Source: Intestinibacillus massiliensis (lineage in GTDB: Bacteria > Bacillota > Clostridia > Oscillospirales > Butyricicoccaceae). Taken from it: a DNA stretch of 64,000 nt. The stretch spans positions 55,051-119,050 of the forward strand of contig NZ_LT707050.1 in the NCBI RefSeq assembly GCF_900155735.1. The letters run 5' to 3'. Positions 41,031 to 49,997 of this stretch are shown here, in pieces (the stretch's first letter is position 1; each line of letters starts with the position of its first letter). A model generated the notes under the pieces. That model had not been told where the DNA came from and searched no databases. It saw only the letters and a program-made list of their open reading frames with translations. A program made the position numbers and the translations under genes.

Positions 41031-41657
41031 ATGGAAAACATCAAAAATATGAAAAAGCCCCTCCTGCCGCGCCGCGGCGTGCCCTCCGACATGATCCTGC
41101 ATATCGTTTCAACCGGTGGGCTGATCGCGACCATTGTCCTGGTGCTGGTCGGCTGGCGGTATGGTATTTTCGACTCCCAGGCGACGTTTTCAAACTTTAT
41201 GATGCAGCTTGGCTGGCTGGCCATCCCGGCGTTTATCGCCATCCAGGCCGTGCAGGTCATTATCCCGATCCTGCCCGCGGCCATCGGCTGCAGCGTAGGC
41301 GTCATCGTATTCGGCCCGGTCTGGGGCTTCGTCTACAACTATGTCGGCATCTGCATCGGTTCCATTATCGCGTTCCTGCTGGCGCGCAGCTACGGCCTGC
41401 CGCTGGTGCGCCGCATGGTGCCGCAAAAGCAGTATGAAAAGTATAATGGCTGGCTGACCCGCGGCAAGGCGTTCGACCGGTTCTTCGCCATCGCCATCTT
41501 CGCGCCCGTCGCGCCGGATGACCTGCTGTGCTACCTGGCCGGGCTGACCCCGATGTCCCTGCGCAAGTTTACCGCCATCATCCTGCTCGGCAAGCCGTTC
41601 GCCATCTTCCTGTACAGTGCGGGGCTGACCGCCCTGGTCACCTTCTTCTGGCACTAA
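41031..41657 (+). CDS. VTT/TVP38-TMEM64 (DedA-like) membrane protein
   Basis: A 208-residue integral membrane protein with a VTT domain: helices around 25-45, 58-80, 85-115, then the re-entrant motif (FDRFFAIAIFAPVAPDDLLCYLAG, shown here only as its position, about 145-168) and a last helix. DedA/VTT proteins are linked to lipid scrambling and undecaprenyl-phosphate recycling. The ATG at 41031 follows GAGGTAA 10 nt after the first GT4 stop; the frame opens earlier inside that gene. Between two glycosyltransferases it may move the glycolipid or its lipid substrate across the membrane (inference). Confidence 0.85.
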   Translation: MENIKNMKKPLLPRRGVPSDMILHIVSTGGLIATIVLVLVGWRYGIFDSQATFSNFMMQLGWLAIPAFIAIQAVQVIIPILPAAIGCSVGVIVFGPVWGFVYNYVGICIGSIIAFLLARSYGLPLVRRMVPQKQYEKYNGWLTRGKAFDRFFAIAIFAPVAPDDLLCYLAGLTPMSLRKFTAIILLGKPFAIFLYSAGLTALVTFFWH

Positions 41658-41672
41658 AGAAAGGGAATCTAT

Positions 41673-42716
41673 ATGAAAATACTGCTTTATTCCGGCCATC
41701 TGAACTGGATCTATAAAAGCGGCGTGGGCCGCGCGCTCCGCCACCAGCGCCGCGCGCTCGAGGATGCCGGCGTGCCCTACACCACCGACCCGAAGGACGA
41801 TTATGATATCGTGCATATCAATACCATTTTCCCGTCCTCTTACCTGCTCGCAAAGCGCGCGCACCGCAAGGGCAAGCGCGTCGTATATCACGCGCATTCC
41901 ACGCAGGAGGATTTCCGCAATTCGTTTTTGTTTTCCAACCAGGTCGCGCCGCTTTTTAAAAAGTGGATTTCAGCCTGCTACCGCACGGGCGACCTCATCC
42001 TGACCCCTACCCCGTATTCGAAGTCCCTGCTGGAGGGCTACGGGCTTGACCGCCCGATCGTCAGCGTTTCAAACGGCATCGACCTTTCCTATTTCGACCG
42101 CGCACAGGCAGACGGCGCGCGTTTCAGGGAAAAATACGGCATCAAGGACGGGGAAAAGGTGATTATTTCCGTCGGCCTGTTCCTGGAGCGCAAGGGCATC
42201 CTGGAATTTGTCGATATGGCAAAGCGCCTGCCGCAGTACCGCTTTATCTGGTTCGGCGAAACCGACCTCAAGACCGTGCCGGCGGCCGTGCGGCGCGCGG
42301 TGCGCACCCAGCTCCCCAACCTGACGTTTGCAGGCTATGTAGAGAGCGATGCGCTGCGGGACGCCTATGCGGGCTGCGACTTGTACTGGTTCCCGACGCA
42401 TGAGGAGACCGAAGGCATCGTCCTGCTGGAAGCGTTCGCCATGCGCGCGCCGACGCTTATCCGCGCCATCCCGATTTACGAGGGCTGGCTGCGCCATGGT
42501 GCAAACATCTACAAGAGCAGCACGCAGGAGGGGTTCCAAAAGCTGATCGGCGACATCGTTGAAAAGCGTGTCCCCAACCTTACCGGGGCGGCTTACGAAG
42601 TCGCACAGGAGCGCTCGATCCATGAGATCGGCCGCCAGCTCCGCCGGCAGTATGAGTCCCTGCTGACCCAGTCCCAGCCGCAGCGCCTGCCTGTACTCGG
42701 TACATCAAACCCCTGA
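41673..42716 (+). CDS. GT4 glycosyltransferase (second of the operon)
   Basis: A 347-residue GT-B enzyme. N-terminal acceptor domain begins MKILLYSGHLNWIYKSGVGR; the donor domain has FLERKG, WFGE and the ExxxxxxE motif HEETEGIVLLEAFAM. It resembles the second enzymes that extend monoglycosyl-diacylglycerol to diglycosyl lipids (CpoA-type), consistent with the first GT4 in the operon. It follows the VTT gene by 15 nt and ends in a strong terminator. Confidence 0.87.
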   Translation: MKILLYSGHLNWIYKSGVGRALRHQRRALEDAGVPYTTDPKDDYDIVHINTIFPSSYLLAKRAHRKGKRVVYHAHSTQEDFRNSFLFSNQVAPLFKKWISACYRTGDLILTPTPYSKSLLEGYGLDRPIVSVSNGIDLSYFDRAQADGARFREKYGIKDGEKVIISVGLFLERKGILEFVDMAKRLPQYRFIWFGETDLKTVPAAVRRAVRTQLPNLTFAGYVESDALRDAYAGCDLYWFPTHEETEGIVLLEAFAMRAPTLIRAIPIYEGWLRHGANIYKSSTQEGFQKLIGDIVEKRVPNLTGAAYEVAQERSIHEIGRQLRRQYESLLTQSQPQRLPVLGTSNP

Positions 42717-42725
42717 AAAACATAT

Positions 42726-42764
42726 AAAAAAGCCTGTGGCGTAATTGCCACAGGCTTTTTTATA
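42726..42764. terminator. Bidirectional terminator after the glycolipid operon
   Basis: AAAAAGCCTGTGGC (to 42740) pairs with GCCACAGGCTTTTT (from 42747) over a 6-nt loop, with A and T tracts on both sides. It also overlaps the stop of the convergent radical SAM gene. Confidence 0.93.
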
Positions 42765-43662
42765 TACCGTCAAACAGGGATATCTGCGGGTCTTCCACCC
42801 GTTGCAGCCGTTCCTGCATGGGCTTTGTATAGCTGTTGGAGAGGCCGTACTGCTTGCGCAGGGCGTTGAACATTTCATAAAAACCGTTTTTGTAATGCCG
42901 CTCCGCACCGCCGGTCTTATAAAGCGTGACCATTTCCGCATGGAGCGCCGGGAACTCACGCTGTACAAATGAAAGGAACGCCTGGCGCGTCTCCCCGCGC
43001 AGGTACATCATCCCGGGCAGGACATAATGTACACGGCAATCCCGCGCATTTTGCAGCAGCGCGTCCATGTTTTCGCGGCTGTCCGTCAGGTGCGGGATGA
43101 TCGGCATCAGGTGCAGCCCGACCGAGGCGCGCGTTTCCCGGAAGGCGCGCAGCACCTCGAAACGCTTTGCGGAGGGCGCCGCGCCCGGCTCCAGCTTGCT
43201 GCGGAGCCCCTCGTCCATCGTGGTGATGGTCTCCGCAATATTGACATAGGTGATATGCGACAGCTCGTCGATCAGGTCGTAATCCCGCAGCACGAGCGCG
43301 GATTTGGTCGAAATAATCGCGGGCGTCTTGTAGCGGATGAGCAGGCGCAGGATCTCCGGCATCAGGCGGTACTGTGCCTCGGCGGGCTGGTAACTGTCTG
43401 TCACCCCGCCGATATTGACCACTTCGCGCTGCCAGTCCGGCGCGCTGAGCTGCCGCTCAAGCTGCTCGGCGATATTTGTTTTTACATAGATATCGCGGTA
43501 AAAGTCCGTGCCGTCCCCCACATATTTATGCGAGCCGAGGGCATAGCAGTAGCAGCAGCCATGCGCGCAGCCGCGGTAAATGTTGAGATCCCATCGGTAA
43601 GGCGTTTTGCGCTTCAGCCGGTTGCAGGCCGACTGGCACGTGATTTCGTGATATTGTCCCAT
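42760..43662 (-). CDS. Radical SAM protein, SPL-like (COG1533)
   Basis: A 300-residue enzyme with the radical SAM cluster CAHGCCYCYA (Cx3Cx2C) near residue 32. It belongs to the COG1533 group (Rv2578c/SplB-related), whose members resemble spore photoproduct lyase but lack a proven reaction. True SplB proteins have a conserved C-terminal cysteine for back-transfer of hydrogen; none is obvious in the C-terminal part here, so DNA repair is uncertain. It is last in the operon carD-ispD-ispF, 11 nt after ispF. Confidence 0.85.
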   Translation of the reverse strand: MGQYHEITCQSACNRLKRKTPYRWDLNIYRGCAHGCCYCYALGSHKYVGDGTDFYRDIYVKTNIAEQLERQLSAPDWQREVVNIGGVTDSYQPAEAQYRLMPEILRLLIRYKTPAIISTKSALVLRDYDLIDELSHITYVNIAETITTMDEGLRSKLEPGAAPSAKRFEVLRAFRETRASVGLHLMPIIPHLTDSRENMDALLQNARDCRVHYVLPGMMYLRGETRQAFLSFVQREFPALHAEMVTLYKTGGAERHYKNGFYEMFNALRKQYGLSNSYTKPMQERLQRVEDPQISLFDGI

Positions 43663-43673
43663 CTGCGCGCCCC

Positions 43674-44147
43674 TTATTTCGGCTCGATCAGGCAGACGGC
43701 ATGGGCGGCAATGCCCTGCCCCGCGCCGGTAAAGCCGAGGCCTTCTTCCGTCGTCGCCTTGACGCTGACCTGTCCCGGTTGCACGCCCATCGCTGCGGCC
43801 AGGTTTTCGCGGATTTGCGCGATATGCGGCGCGAGTTTCGGCGCCTGCGCCAAAACCGTGGCGTCGAGGTTGCCGAGCCGCCAGCCATGCGCATCGAGCA
43901 CACGGGTTACCTCGCGCAGCAGCGCGATGCTGTCCGCGCCTGCAAAGCGTGGGTCGCTATCCGGGAACAGGTGGCCGATATCGCCAAGCGCGGCCGCGCC
44001 GAGCAGCGCATCCATGACCGCGTGGGTGAGCACGTCCGCATCGCTGTGCCCCAGCAGGCCGGTTTCGTGCGGGATGTCCACGCCGCCGATGATGCAGCGG
44101 CGGCCGGGCACCAGCCTATGTACGTCATATCCGTGGCCAATCCTCAT
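43674..44147 (-). CDS. ispF: 2-C-methyl-D-erythritol 2,4-cyclodiphosphate synthase
   Basis: A 157-residue MEP-pathway enzyme that cyclises CDP-ME 2-phosphate. Metal ligands are seen in GHGYDVHRL (Asp8, His10) and the substrate loop in [19 protein letters not shown]. It acts as a cytosolic trimer. Its ATG overlaps the ispD stop by 4 nt, the standard ispD-ispF coupling. Confidence 0.97.
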   Translation of the reverse strand: MRIGHGYDVHRLVPGRRCIIGGVDIPHETGLLGHSDADVLTHAVMDALLGAAALGDIGHLFPDSDPRFAGADSIALLREVTRVLDAHGWRLGNLDATVLAQAPKLAPHIAQIRENLAAAMGVQPGQVSVKATTEEGLGFTGAGQGIAAHAVCLIEPK

Positions 44148-44878
44148 CTGTCCGTCCTCTCCGCCAGGATCGCTTCCCCCATTGCAATGTCCTCCGGCGT
44201 GGTAATCTTGATATTTTCATAGCTGCCTGCCGTGGCGCGCACATCCACGCCGAGCGCCTCAGCCGCCGCGCAGTCGTCCGTCAGCGTGCGGCCCGCGCGG
44301 ACCGCCTCGTCCAGCGCCTGCTCGATCAGGTTCCAGCGGAACACCTGCGGCGTCTGCACCGCCGCCACGGTCTCGCGCGGGATGTCGGCCATGATCCGGC
44401 CGTCCTCCACGCGCTTGATGCTGTCCTTGAGCGGCACCACGGGCGCGGCCGCCCCGTACTGCCTCGCCGCCTCTACGGCCTCGCAGATGATGCCGGCCGT
44501 GACCAGGGGGCGCGCCCCGTCATGGATCGCCACCAGCTCGGTGTCCTCCGGGCACGCCCTGACGCCCGCGAGCACGGAGTCGGCGCGCGTCTCGCCGCCG
44601 CGCACGATATTCGTCACCTTGGAAAAGCCGTAGGTGCGCACCAGCTTGCCGTACGGCACGATATCCTGCTCCCGGCAGGTAATAATGATCTCATCGACCT
44701 GGCTGCAACGCTCAAACACCGCAAGCGTGCGCGCCAGCACGGGTACGTCGAGCAAGGGCAGCAGCAGCTTGTCCTCCCCGCCCATCCGGCGGGACGAACC
44801 CGCCGCCGGGATCACGGCGCATACGCGCCCGCGCGGTTCCTGCCTGTTCTTTTTCAGAAAATCAAACATCTTCATCAT
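44144..44878 (-). CDS. ispD: 2-C-methyl-D-erythritol 4-phosphate cytidylyltransferase
   Basis: A 244-residue nucleotidyltransferase making CDP-ME from MEP and CTP. The CTP loop [22 protein letters not shown] follows a 20-residue basic N-terminal extension (shown here by position: about 21-42); IHDGARPLV and the DDCAA segment are conserved. Alternative ATGs at codons 1, 2 and 4 exist; the longest frame is given. It is 32 nt after carD and coupled to ispF. Confidence 0.96.
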   Translation of the reverse strand: MMKMFDFLKKNRQEPRGRVCAVIPAAGSSRRMGGEDKLLLPLLDVPVLARTLAVFERCSQVDEIIITCREQDIVPYGKLVRTYGFSKVTNIVRGGETRADSVLAGVRACPEDTELVAIHDGARPLVTAGIICEAVEAARQYGAAAPVVPLKDSIKRVEDGRIMADIPRETVAAVQTPQVFRWNLIEQALDEAVRAGRTLTDDCAAAEALGVDVRATAGSYENIKITTPEDIAMGEAILAERTDR

Positions 44879-44910
44879 CCTATCCGATAAGAACAGCCCT
44901 GTCTACACGA

Positions 44911-45390
44911 TTATAAACAGAGCCGTTTGTCCAGTATTTCTTCAATCCTGCCGGGTTCGTCCGCAAGCGCGAGCGCAAGTTCGGAAACCAGGATACGCTG
45001 CGCGGAGCCCAGCATCTTCTTTTCGCCAGTGGACAGGCCGCGTTCGCCGTTCCGCCGCATCAGGTTCTTGACCACCTTGGCGACCTCATGGATATCGCCG
45101 CTGCGGATGCGGAGCATATTTTCACGGTAGCGCCGGTTCCAGCACTTGTCCTCGTCCTGGCCGATCTCCCCCATAAAACCGATCAGTTCCTGTGCATCTG
45201 CGCGGGAACAGACCGGTCGCAAGCCGATTTCCTCGCTATTTTTGACCGGTACAAATAAAACCACATCGTCCAGAATCAGCTTCAGGGCATAGTACTGCAC
45301 GGACTCGCCGTCAATCTTACGGTCGACAATTTCCTCGATTACGCCCGCCCCGTGCATGGGATGGACCACCTGGTCGCCTGGAGAAAACAT
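44911..45390 (-). CDS. CarD-family RNA polymerase-binding regulator
   Basis: A 159-residue protein with an N-terminal CarD/TRCF RNA polymerase-interacting domain (FSPGDQVVHPMHGAGVIEEI at residues 2-21) and a helical C-terminal domain (about 70-159). Such proteins stabilise open promoter complexes. The start ATG 45390 is preferred because GGGGTGA lies 6 nt upstream; ATG 45396 and the frame start 45429 are alternatives. The preceding M50 gene overlaps it by 74 nt in another frame. Confidence 0.92.
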   Translation of the reverse strand: MFSPGDQVVHPMHGAGVIEEIVDRKIDGESVQYYALKLILDDVVLFVPVKNSEEIGLRPVCSRADAQELIGFMGEIGQDEDKCWNRRYRENMLRIRSGDIHEVAKVVKNLMRRNGERGLSTGEKKMLGSAQRILVSELALALADEPGRIEEILDKRLCL

Positions 45391-46027
45391 CTGCATCACC
45401 CCGCTGTTCACAACTATGCGATTTTCCACTATATGTTTTCATTGTATCCCCTTTTGCCCTTTTTTGCAAGTTTTTTTGCTGCAATAAAAGTAAACAGCCC
45501 ATTCCAAGCACGCCTACGCCGTAACCGGCCGCTGCCAGTGCCGCCCCAGCCGCTGCCAGCACCGCAGCCGCCGCCACAGACACCGCCCTGCACAGCCGTC
45601 CCCCTGCCGCGCCGAGCGGCGAAAGCGCGCAAGCGAGCATCGTCCCGCCGTCCAGCGGCGCCACCGGCAGCAGGTTAAACAGGCCGAGCAACACGTTGGC
45701 GCCCGCAAAGGCGTAAGCCTGCGCGCCCGCCGCGAGCGCCGCCGCGGCAAAACTTGCCGCAGGCCCTGCCGCCGCGATGCATAGCCGCTTTGCCGGGCGG
45801 TCGGCCGCCCGGTAGCGCATGACTGCGCCTGCCGCGCTGAGCTGTAAGCACAAAAACCGCCCCCCGCACAGCCGCAGCACCAGGTAATGACCGGCCTCAT
45901 GCGCCGCCGCGGCGCACAGGAACAGCAGCAGCACGCCGTTTGCATCCAACAGGAGCAGCGCGGCGAGCAGCAGCCAGAACGAGTCCTGGACGATTACCGC
46001 GGGCGCTGCTGCGTCAATACGTGACAT
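45317..46027 (-). CDS. M50 intramembrane metalloprotease, SpoIVFB-like
   Basis: A 236-residue multi-pass membrane protease. The zinc motif HEAGH (His43, Glu44, His47) and the third ligand region LLPVAPLDGG (Asp125) are intact. In sporulation SpoIVFB cleaves pro-sigma-K in the outer forespore membrane; the M23 gene directly upstream (14-nt overlap) matches SpoIVFA. The C-terminal 38 residues, read across the start of carD, look uncharacteristic (Arg/Gly/Ser-rich). Near 45440-45475 there are two A-runs; a one-base shift there would end the protein at about 45429, just before carD. The true C-terminus is therefore uncertain. Confidence 0.82.
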   Translation of the reverse strand: MSRIDAAAPAVIVQDSFWLLLAALLLLDANGVLLLFLCAAAAHEAGHYLVLRLCGGRFLCLQLSAAGAVMRYRAADRPAKRLCIAAAGPAASFAAAALAAGAQAYAFAGANVLLGLFNLLPVAPLDGGTMLACALSPLGAAGGRLCRAVSVAAAAVLAAAGAALAAAGYGVGVLGMGCLLLLQQKNLQKRAKGDTMKTYSGKSHSCEQRGDADVFSRRPGGPSHARGGRNRGNCRP

Positions 46028-46871
46028 AATGCAGCGGGTTGAGCGCCTTGCCGTCCCGCCAGACCTCAAGGTGCAGGTGGTTGCCGGTCGCGTTGCCGGT
46101 CGCGCCGACCTGCGCGATCTCCTGCCCGGCTGATACGGCGTCGCCCTTCTTTGCAATCAGCTTGCTGCAATGGGCGTACAGGGTGGAAAAGCCGTCCGCA
46201 TGGTCGACAATTATATAATTGCCATAGCTGCCGTCCCCGGTTTCGCGCACGGTACCGTCTGCGAGCGCGCCGATCGGCGTACCTTCGGGCGCGGCGAGGT
46301 CAAGGCCGAAGTGGAAGCTGGCCTTGCCGTTAATGGGGTGCGTCCGCTGGCCAAACGTCGAACTGAGCGTCGCTTCCACCGGCTGCACATGCGCAAAGCC
46401 CATGACATAGGCGGTTTCGTCCGCGGTTTTGGGGAAGAGCGTCTGTTCGCGGTCTTCCAAATCCTCCGCGAAGCCGCCCGCCTCGACATAATCGGGGGCG
46501 GGGTCGGCGGGCGCGGCGGCATCCTGCCCTGCATCGTCCTGCGCCGCATCCCCAGCGGCTTCCGGCGCGGCCTTCGGCACCTTTGCCCCCGGTGAAAATA
46601 CCGCTTTCATGATATCGTGCCCGCCGAACACCTCGAGCAGGGCGTCCCCGTCCGCAAGGCGGCCTGCAGCCTCCATCACTTGCCCCACGTCCGCCCCGCC
46701 GCGCAGGATGCCCGCCGCCTGCCGGCGCAAGTCCTGTGCCGCGTCAAAATCGGCGTATTTCAGCAGCACCGACGCCAAAAAGACCACAATGCAAAGCAGG
46801 AGCTTGATATCGTTCTTCGTGACCGGCTTGCCCGGCGGCCGCCCCGGGCGGCCTTTCTGTTTTACCGTCAT
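46014..46871 (-). CDS. M23 peptidase-domain membrane protein, SpoIVFA-like
   Basis: A 285-residue protein: a basic N-terminus, one membrane helix (about 21-38), an Ala/Asp/Pro-rich linker and a C-terminal LytM domain (about 165-285) with both zinc motifs, HFGLD and HLHLEV, intact. SpoIVFA of Bacillus holds SpoIVFB in check and is itself a degenerate M23 protein; here the coupling to an M50 gene (14-nt overlap) supports the same partnership. A SpoIIQ-like role is an alternative. The start at 46871 is set by GGAGG; the longer frame begins at 46889. Confidence 0.82.
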   Translation of the reverse strand: MTVKQKGRPGRPPGKPVTKNDIKLLLCIVVFLASVLLKYADFDAAQDLRRQAAGILRGGADVGQVMEAAGRLADGDALLEVFGGHDIMKAVFSPGAKVPKAAPEAAGDAAQDDAGQDAAAPADPAPDYVEAGGFAEDLEDREQTLFPKTADETAYVMGFAHVQPVEATLSSTFGQRTHPINGKASFHFGLDLAAPEGTPIGALADGTVRETGDGSYGNYIIVDHADGFSTLYAHCSKLIAKKGDAVSAGQEIAQVGATGNATGNHLHLEVWRDGKALNPLHYVTY

Positions 46872-46913
46872 GTTGATTCCGTCCTCCATTTTCCCATGCG
46901 TGCCCCGTGGAAC

Positions 46914-46952
46914 AATAAATCCCCCGAACGGACAGATTCGGAGGATTTATCG
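46914..46952 (-). terminator. Terminator after spoIVA
   Basis: A 14-bp stem with one mismatch (46915-46928 with 46937-46950), 8-nt loop, and TTGTT after it on the minus strand, 14 nt beyond the spoIVA stop. Confidence 0.72.
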
Positions 46953-46964
46953 GGGCGCGCGGCG

Positions 46965-48443
46965 CTACAGGATGATGCAGATCAGGCCGCCGCTGCCTTC
47001 GTTGATGATTTTGGTCAGGGTCTCCTGGATTTTTCCGCGCGCCTCCTCCGGCATGCGGCCGAGCTTATTGTTCAGCCCCTCCCCAACCAGCTCGCTGAGC
47101 GATTTGCCGAAAATATTGCTCTGCCAAATGCGCTCCGGCTCCTCGTCGAACTCGCTTAGCAGGTAATGTACCAGTTCCTCCGACTGCTTTTCGCTGCCCA
47201 CAATCGGCGACACCTCGGTCTGGATATCCGCCCGGATGAGGTGGATGGACGGCGCGGACGCGCGCAGCTTGACGCCGTAACGCCCGCCCTGCTTGACGAT
47301 CTCGGGTTCCTCCAGCGTCAGTTCGTCAAGCGACGGCATGACGATCCCGTAGCCCGTGGCGCGCACCTGCTCGAGCGCGCCCTGCACCCGCTCGTACTGC
47401 CGTTTGGTCTCCGACAGCTCCGCCAGGATCGGGATCAGGTCGGCCTCGTCCCGGATATTCACGCCGGTCTGTTCCCCGACGATTTTATAAAAGACCTCGT
47501 TTGGCACGTCAACGTGCAGCCGTACATTGCCGCTGCCGAGGTTCATATCGCTGACCGCGGACGCGGCGACATATTCATTTTCCCCAATGGCCTTGGCCGC
47601 GGACTGCATGTCGCGCATCTTGGAAATCGAAACCGCCGCCTCGCGGATCGCGCCGTAAATCGCGTTCTGCACCGGGTGCCCCTGCGGGAGCGCGCCGACG
47701 AAACGCGGCAGCTCCACGCCAATTTCGCGCACCGGGAACTCATACAGCACGTTGCTGATGATATCCGCGATATCGCGCGTTTCCAGCGCCATACAGTCGA
47801 CCGCCAGCGCCTCCACACCGTGCTTTTGGCGCAGCTCATCGCGCACGGCCTGCGCCGCTTCGCCGTCCGGCTCGCGCGAGTTGACCAGCGCCAGGAACGG
47901 CTTGCCGAGGTTTTGCAGCTCCCGGATCACGCGATCCTCCGCGTCGACATAACTTCCACGCGGGATGTCGGTAATCGTGCCGTCCGTCGTGATGACGAGG
48001 CCGATCGTCGAGTGCTCGGAAATGACCTTCTTGGTGCCGATCTCAGCCGCCTGGCTCATCGGGATGGGGTCGTCGCTCCACGGCGTGGACACCATGCGCG
48101 GGACGTCGTCCTCCATGCTGCCGAGCGCGCCGTCCACCAGGTAGCCGACGCAGTCAACCAGCCGCACGCGGCAGCTCCCGCCGCCGGGCGTTGAGATTTC
48201 CGCCGCCTCTTCCGGCACAAATTTGGGTTCCGCCGTCATGATCGTGCGGCCGGAACCGGATTGCGGCAATTCGTCCTTGGCGCGCTCCCGCTTGTAGACG
48301 TTGTCGATGCCGGGCAGCACCATCGTTTCCATAAACCGTTTGATAAAGGTCGATTTGCCGGTGCGCACCGGGCCGACGACGCCGATATAGATATCGCCGC
48401 CCGTGCGCCGGCCGATATCCTCATACAGGCTCTTATTGTCCAT
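46965..48443 (-). CDS. spoIVA: Stage IV sporulation protein A
   Basis: The 492-residue ATPase that polymerises on the forespore surface as the spore-coat base layer; the length equals that of Bacillus subtilis SpoIVA. The TRAFAC-type P-loop is GPVRTGKSTFIKRF (about 24-37), with DCVGYLVDGA as the Walker B region; the C-terminal anchoring region (about 400-492) is conserved. Its partners SipL (upstream gene) and SpoVM (two genes upstream) are encoded next to it, so the coat-basement set is contiguous. Mother-cell (sigma-E) expression is expected from family knowledge. Confidence 0.97.
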   Translation of the reverse strand: MDNKSLYEDIGRRTGGDIYIGVVGPVRTGKSTFIKRFMETMVLPGIDNVYKRERAKDELPQSGSGRTIMTAEPKFVPEEAAEISTPGGGSCRVRLVDCVGYLVDGALGSMEDDVPRMVSTPWSDDPIPMSQAAEIGTKKVISEHSTIGLVITTDGTITDIPRGSYVDAEDRVIRELQNLGKPFLALVNSREPDGEAAQAVRDELRQKHGVEALAVDCMALETRDIADIISNVLYEFPVREIGVELPRFVGALPQGHPVQNAIYGAIREAAVSISKMRDMQSAAKAIGENEYVAASAVSDMNLGSGNVRLHVDVPNEVFYKIVGEQTGVNIRDEADLIPILAELSETKRQYERVQGALEQVRATGYGIVMPSLDELTLEEPEIVKQGGRYGVKLRASAPSIHLIRADIQTEVSPIVGSEKQSEELVHYLLSEFDEEPERIWQSNIFGKSLSELVGEGLNNKLGRMPEEARGKIQETLTKIINEGSGGLICIIL

Positions 48444-48463
48444 TTTCGTCCCTCCTTACCCCT

Positions 48464-49957
48464 CTACTTTTCACAAATTGGGATGAGCAGCATCTGCCCG
48501 CACGCACTGGCCGCGTCCTCGGGCAGGCTGTTCGCCCCGCGGATCGCCTGTACCGTCGTGCGGTAGCTCTTGGCGATATCCCAAAGCGGTTCCTCGCCGT
48601 TGACGTACCGCAGCACCAGCGTCACCGCGCCCATGCCGCTATCCGCCGCGGGCTCGCCCGCCTCGACCGCTGTAATATCGTTCACCATGCATTCCGTGCG
48701 CTGCAGCAGGCCGCCGCCCACGCCGATGCGCAGCGCGGCGCCGTCGCCGTTCGGCGAGGCTGTGACCGTAAGCGTTACGTCCTGCGCCGCCAGCTGCTCA
48801 CTAGCCTGCGCCAGCTTGACCGGCACCGTCAGCGTGCGGCCGGCGCTGTACAGCCCGCCGTCGTCCGATGTGTAGAGCAGGCGGACATACATCGTGACGC
48901 GCATGGTCTCCGGATCCTCCTGCTGTACGCCGTGGCACACTGCGGACGCGTCGACCACCTGCGCGATCCGCATGCCGAGCGGCATGGACTCCTCCGCATT
49001 GCCCGCCAGCGCGCCCTGCGGCCGCATCCCGAGGATGCGCACCGGCTGTGCCTGCACCTCAAGCGGGCGGGTCGTCTGGTACAGGTCGCGGATCGTGCGG
49101 AGCTGCTGCTCCTGCTCGCTGCACAGCAGCGCGCAAGCGCCGACGCCGACCGAAAGCACCCCGGCGTCGTGCAGTTCGCAGTCCAGGTTCTTGACCGCAA
49201 AGCGCACGCGCAGCGGCTGCCCCTCTTCGAGTCCGTCCATTTCGAAAATCTGGGTGAACGGGACCATCTGTTCCATGGTGCGCAGGCCGTCCGGCTGGAG
49301 CAGCAGGCTGTGCAGCACCGCGTCCCCCTTGACGACCGCCTTGCCATGCATCGTGCGGCAGTCGCCGAGACGCATCGTGCACTGTGTATGGAGCAGCTTC
49401 GCATCCCCCGCACCGGCCAGTTCAATGTCGTCGAGCACCGTGAAATCCCGGTTCTGCACCGTGGCCGGCAGGCATACCGTATGGGTCTCATGCAGGATTT
49501 CGAGCGGCAGCTCGCCGCCGTCGACGTCGCCGGTCAGTTCCAGCGCGCGCCGGTCGTAGGCGTCGGTCTCAAAACACAGCCGCGCGGTCACGCTGACCTT
49601 GCGGGAATTGACCGCGCGCGCATCGACCGAAACCACCTGGCAGCGCACGAAGCATACGCTGTCCGCGGTCAGCCCCTTCCCCTCTTCAATGTGGGCAAAG
49701 CTCAGCGGTACGACCAGCTCGCGGTACGCTTCCTCCCCCTCGGGCTGGTACAGCACCGACGCCCTGACCGTGCCGGACACGAGCACCCGGTCGTTTTGCG
49801 GCGACTCGTCCTTAATCACGGCATTCCCCGTCGCACAGATGATACGTGCGATATCGGGATAGGCGTCGGGCACGATCGCATCCGTGCTTTCCTCGTAGAC
49901 CGAGGTGCGGTCCAGCGTCAGATCATAGAACTGTATGGTGTTTCTGATAAGCTCCAT
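48464..49957 (-). CDS. sipL: SPOCS-LysM protein, SipL-like SpoIVA partner
   Basis: A 497-residue protein with repeated SPOCS (DUF3794) domains (about 30-400) and a C-terminal LysM (about 452-497, ending LLIPI). In Clostridioides difficile SipL binds SpoIVA through its LysM and is needed for coat localisation. The gene lies 20 nt before spoIVA, which fits. The start ATG 49957 follows AAAGGAGGAG; the frame extends to 50089 through the hairpin region and is not credible there. A 24-bp inverted repeat lies in the leader. Confidence 0.92.
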   Translation of the reverse strand: MELIRNTIQFYDLTLDRTSVYEESTDAIVPDAYPDIARIICATGNAVIKDESPQNDRVLVSGTVRASVLYQPEGEEAYRELVVPLSFAHIEEGKGLTADSVCFVRCQVVSVDARAVNSRKVSVTARLCFETDAYDRRALELTGDVDGGELPLEILHETHTVCLPATVQNRDFTVLDDIELAGAGDAKLLHTQCTMRLGDCRTMHGKAVVKGDAVLHSLLLQPDGLRTMEQMVPFTQIFEMDGLEEGQPLRVRFAVKNLDCELHDAGVLSVGVGACALLCSEQEQQLRTIRDLYQTTRPLEVQAQPVRILGMRPQGALAGNAEESMPLGMRIAQVVDASAVCHGVQQEDPETMRVTMYVRLLYTSDDGGLYSAGRTLTVPVKLAQASEQLAAQDVTLTVTASPNGDGAALRIGVGGGLLQRTECMVNDITAVEAGEPAADSGMGAVTLVLRYVNGEEPLWDIAKSYRTTVQAIRGANSLPEDAASACGQMLLIPICEK

Positions 49958-49997
49958 AACGGCACACTCCTCCTTTTTGACTGCTTCTATCCCCAGT

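Noticed and set aside
42760..43662. Spore photoproduct lyase (splB) as firm call
   Set aside because: The radical SAM motif fits COG1533, but the C-terminal cysteine expected of true SplB is not evident, so only SPL-like is claimed.
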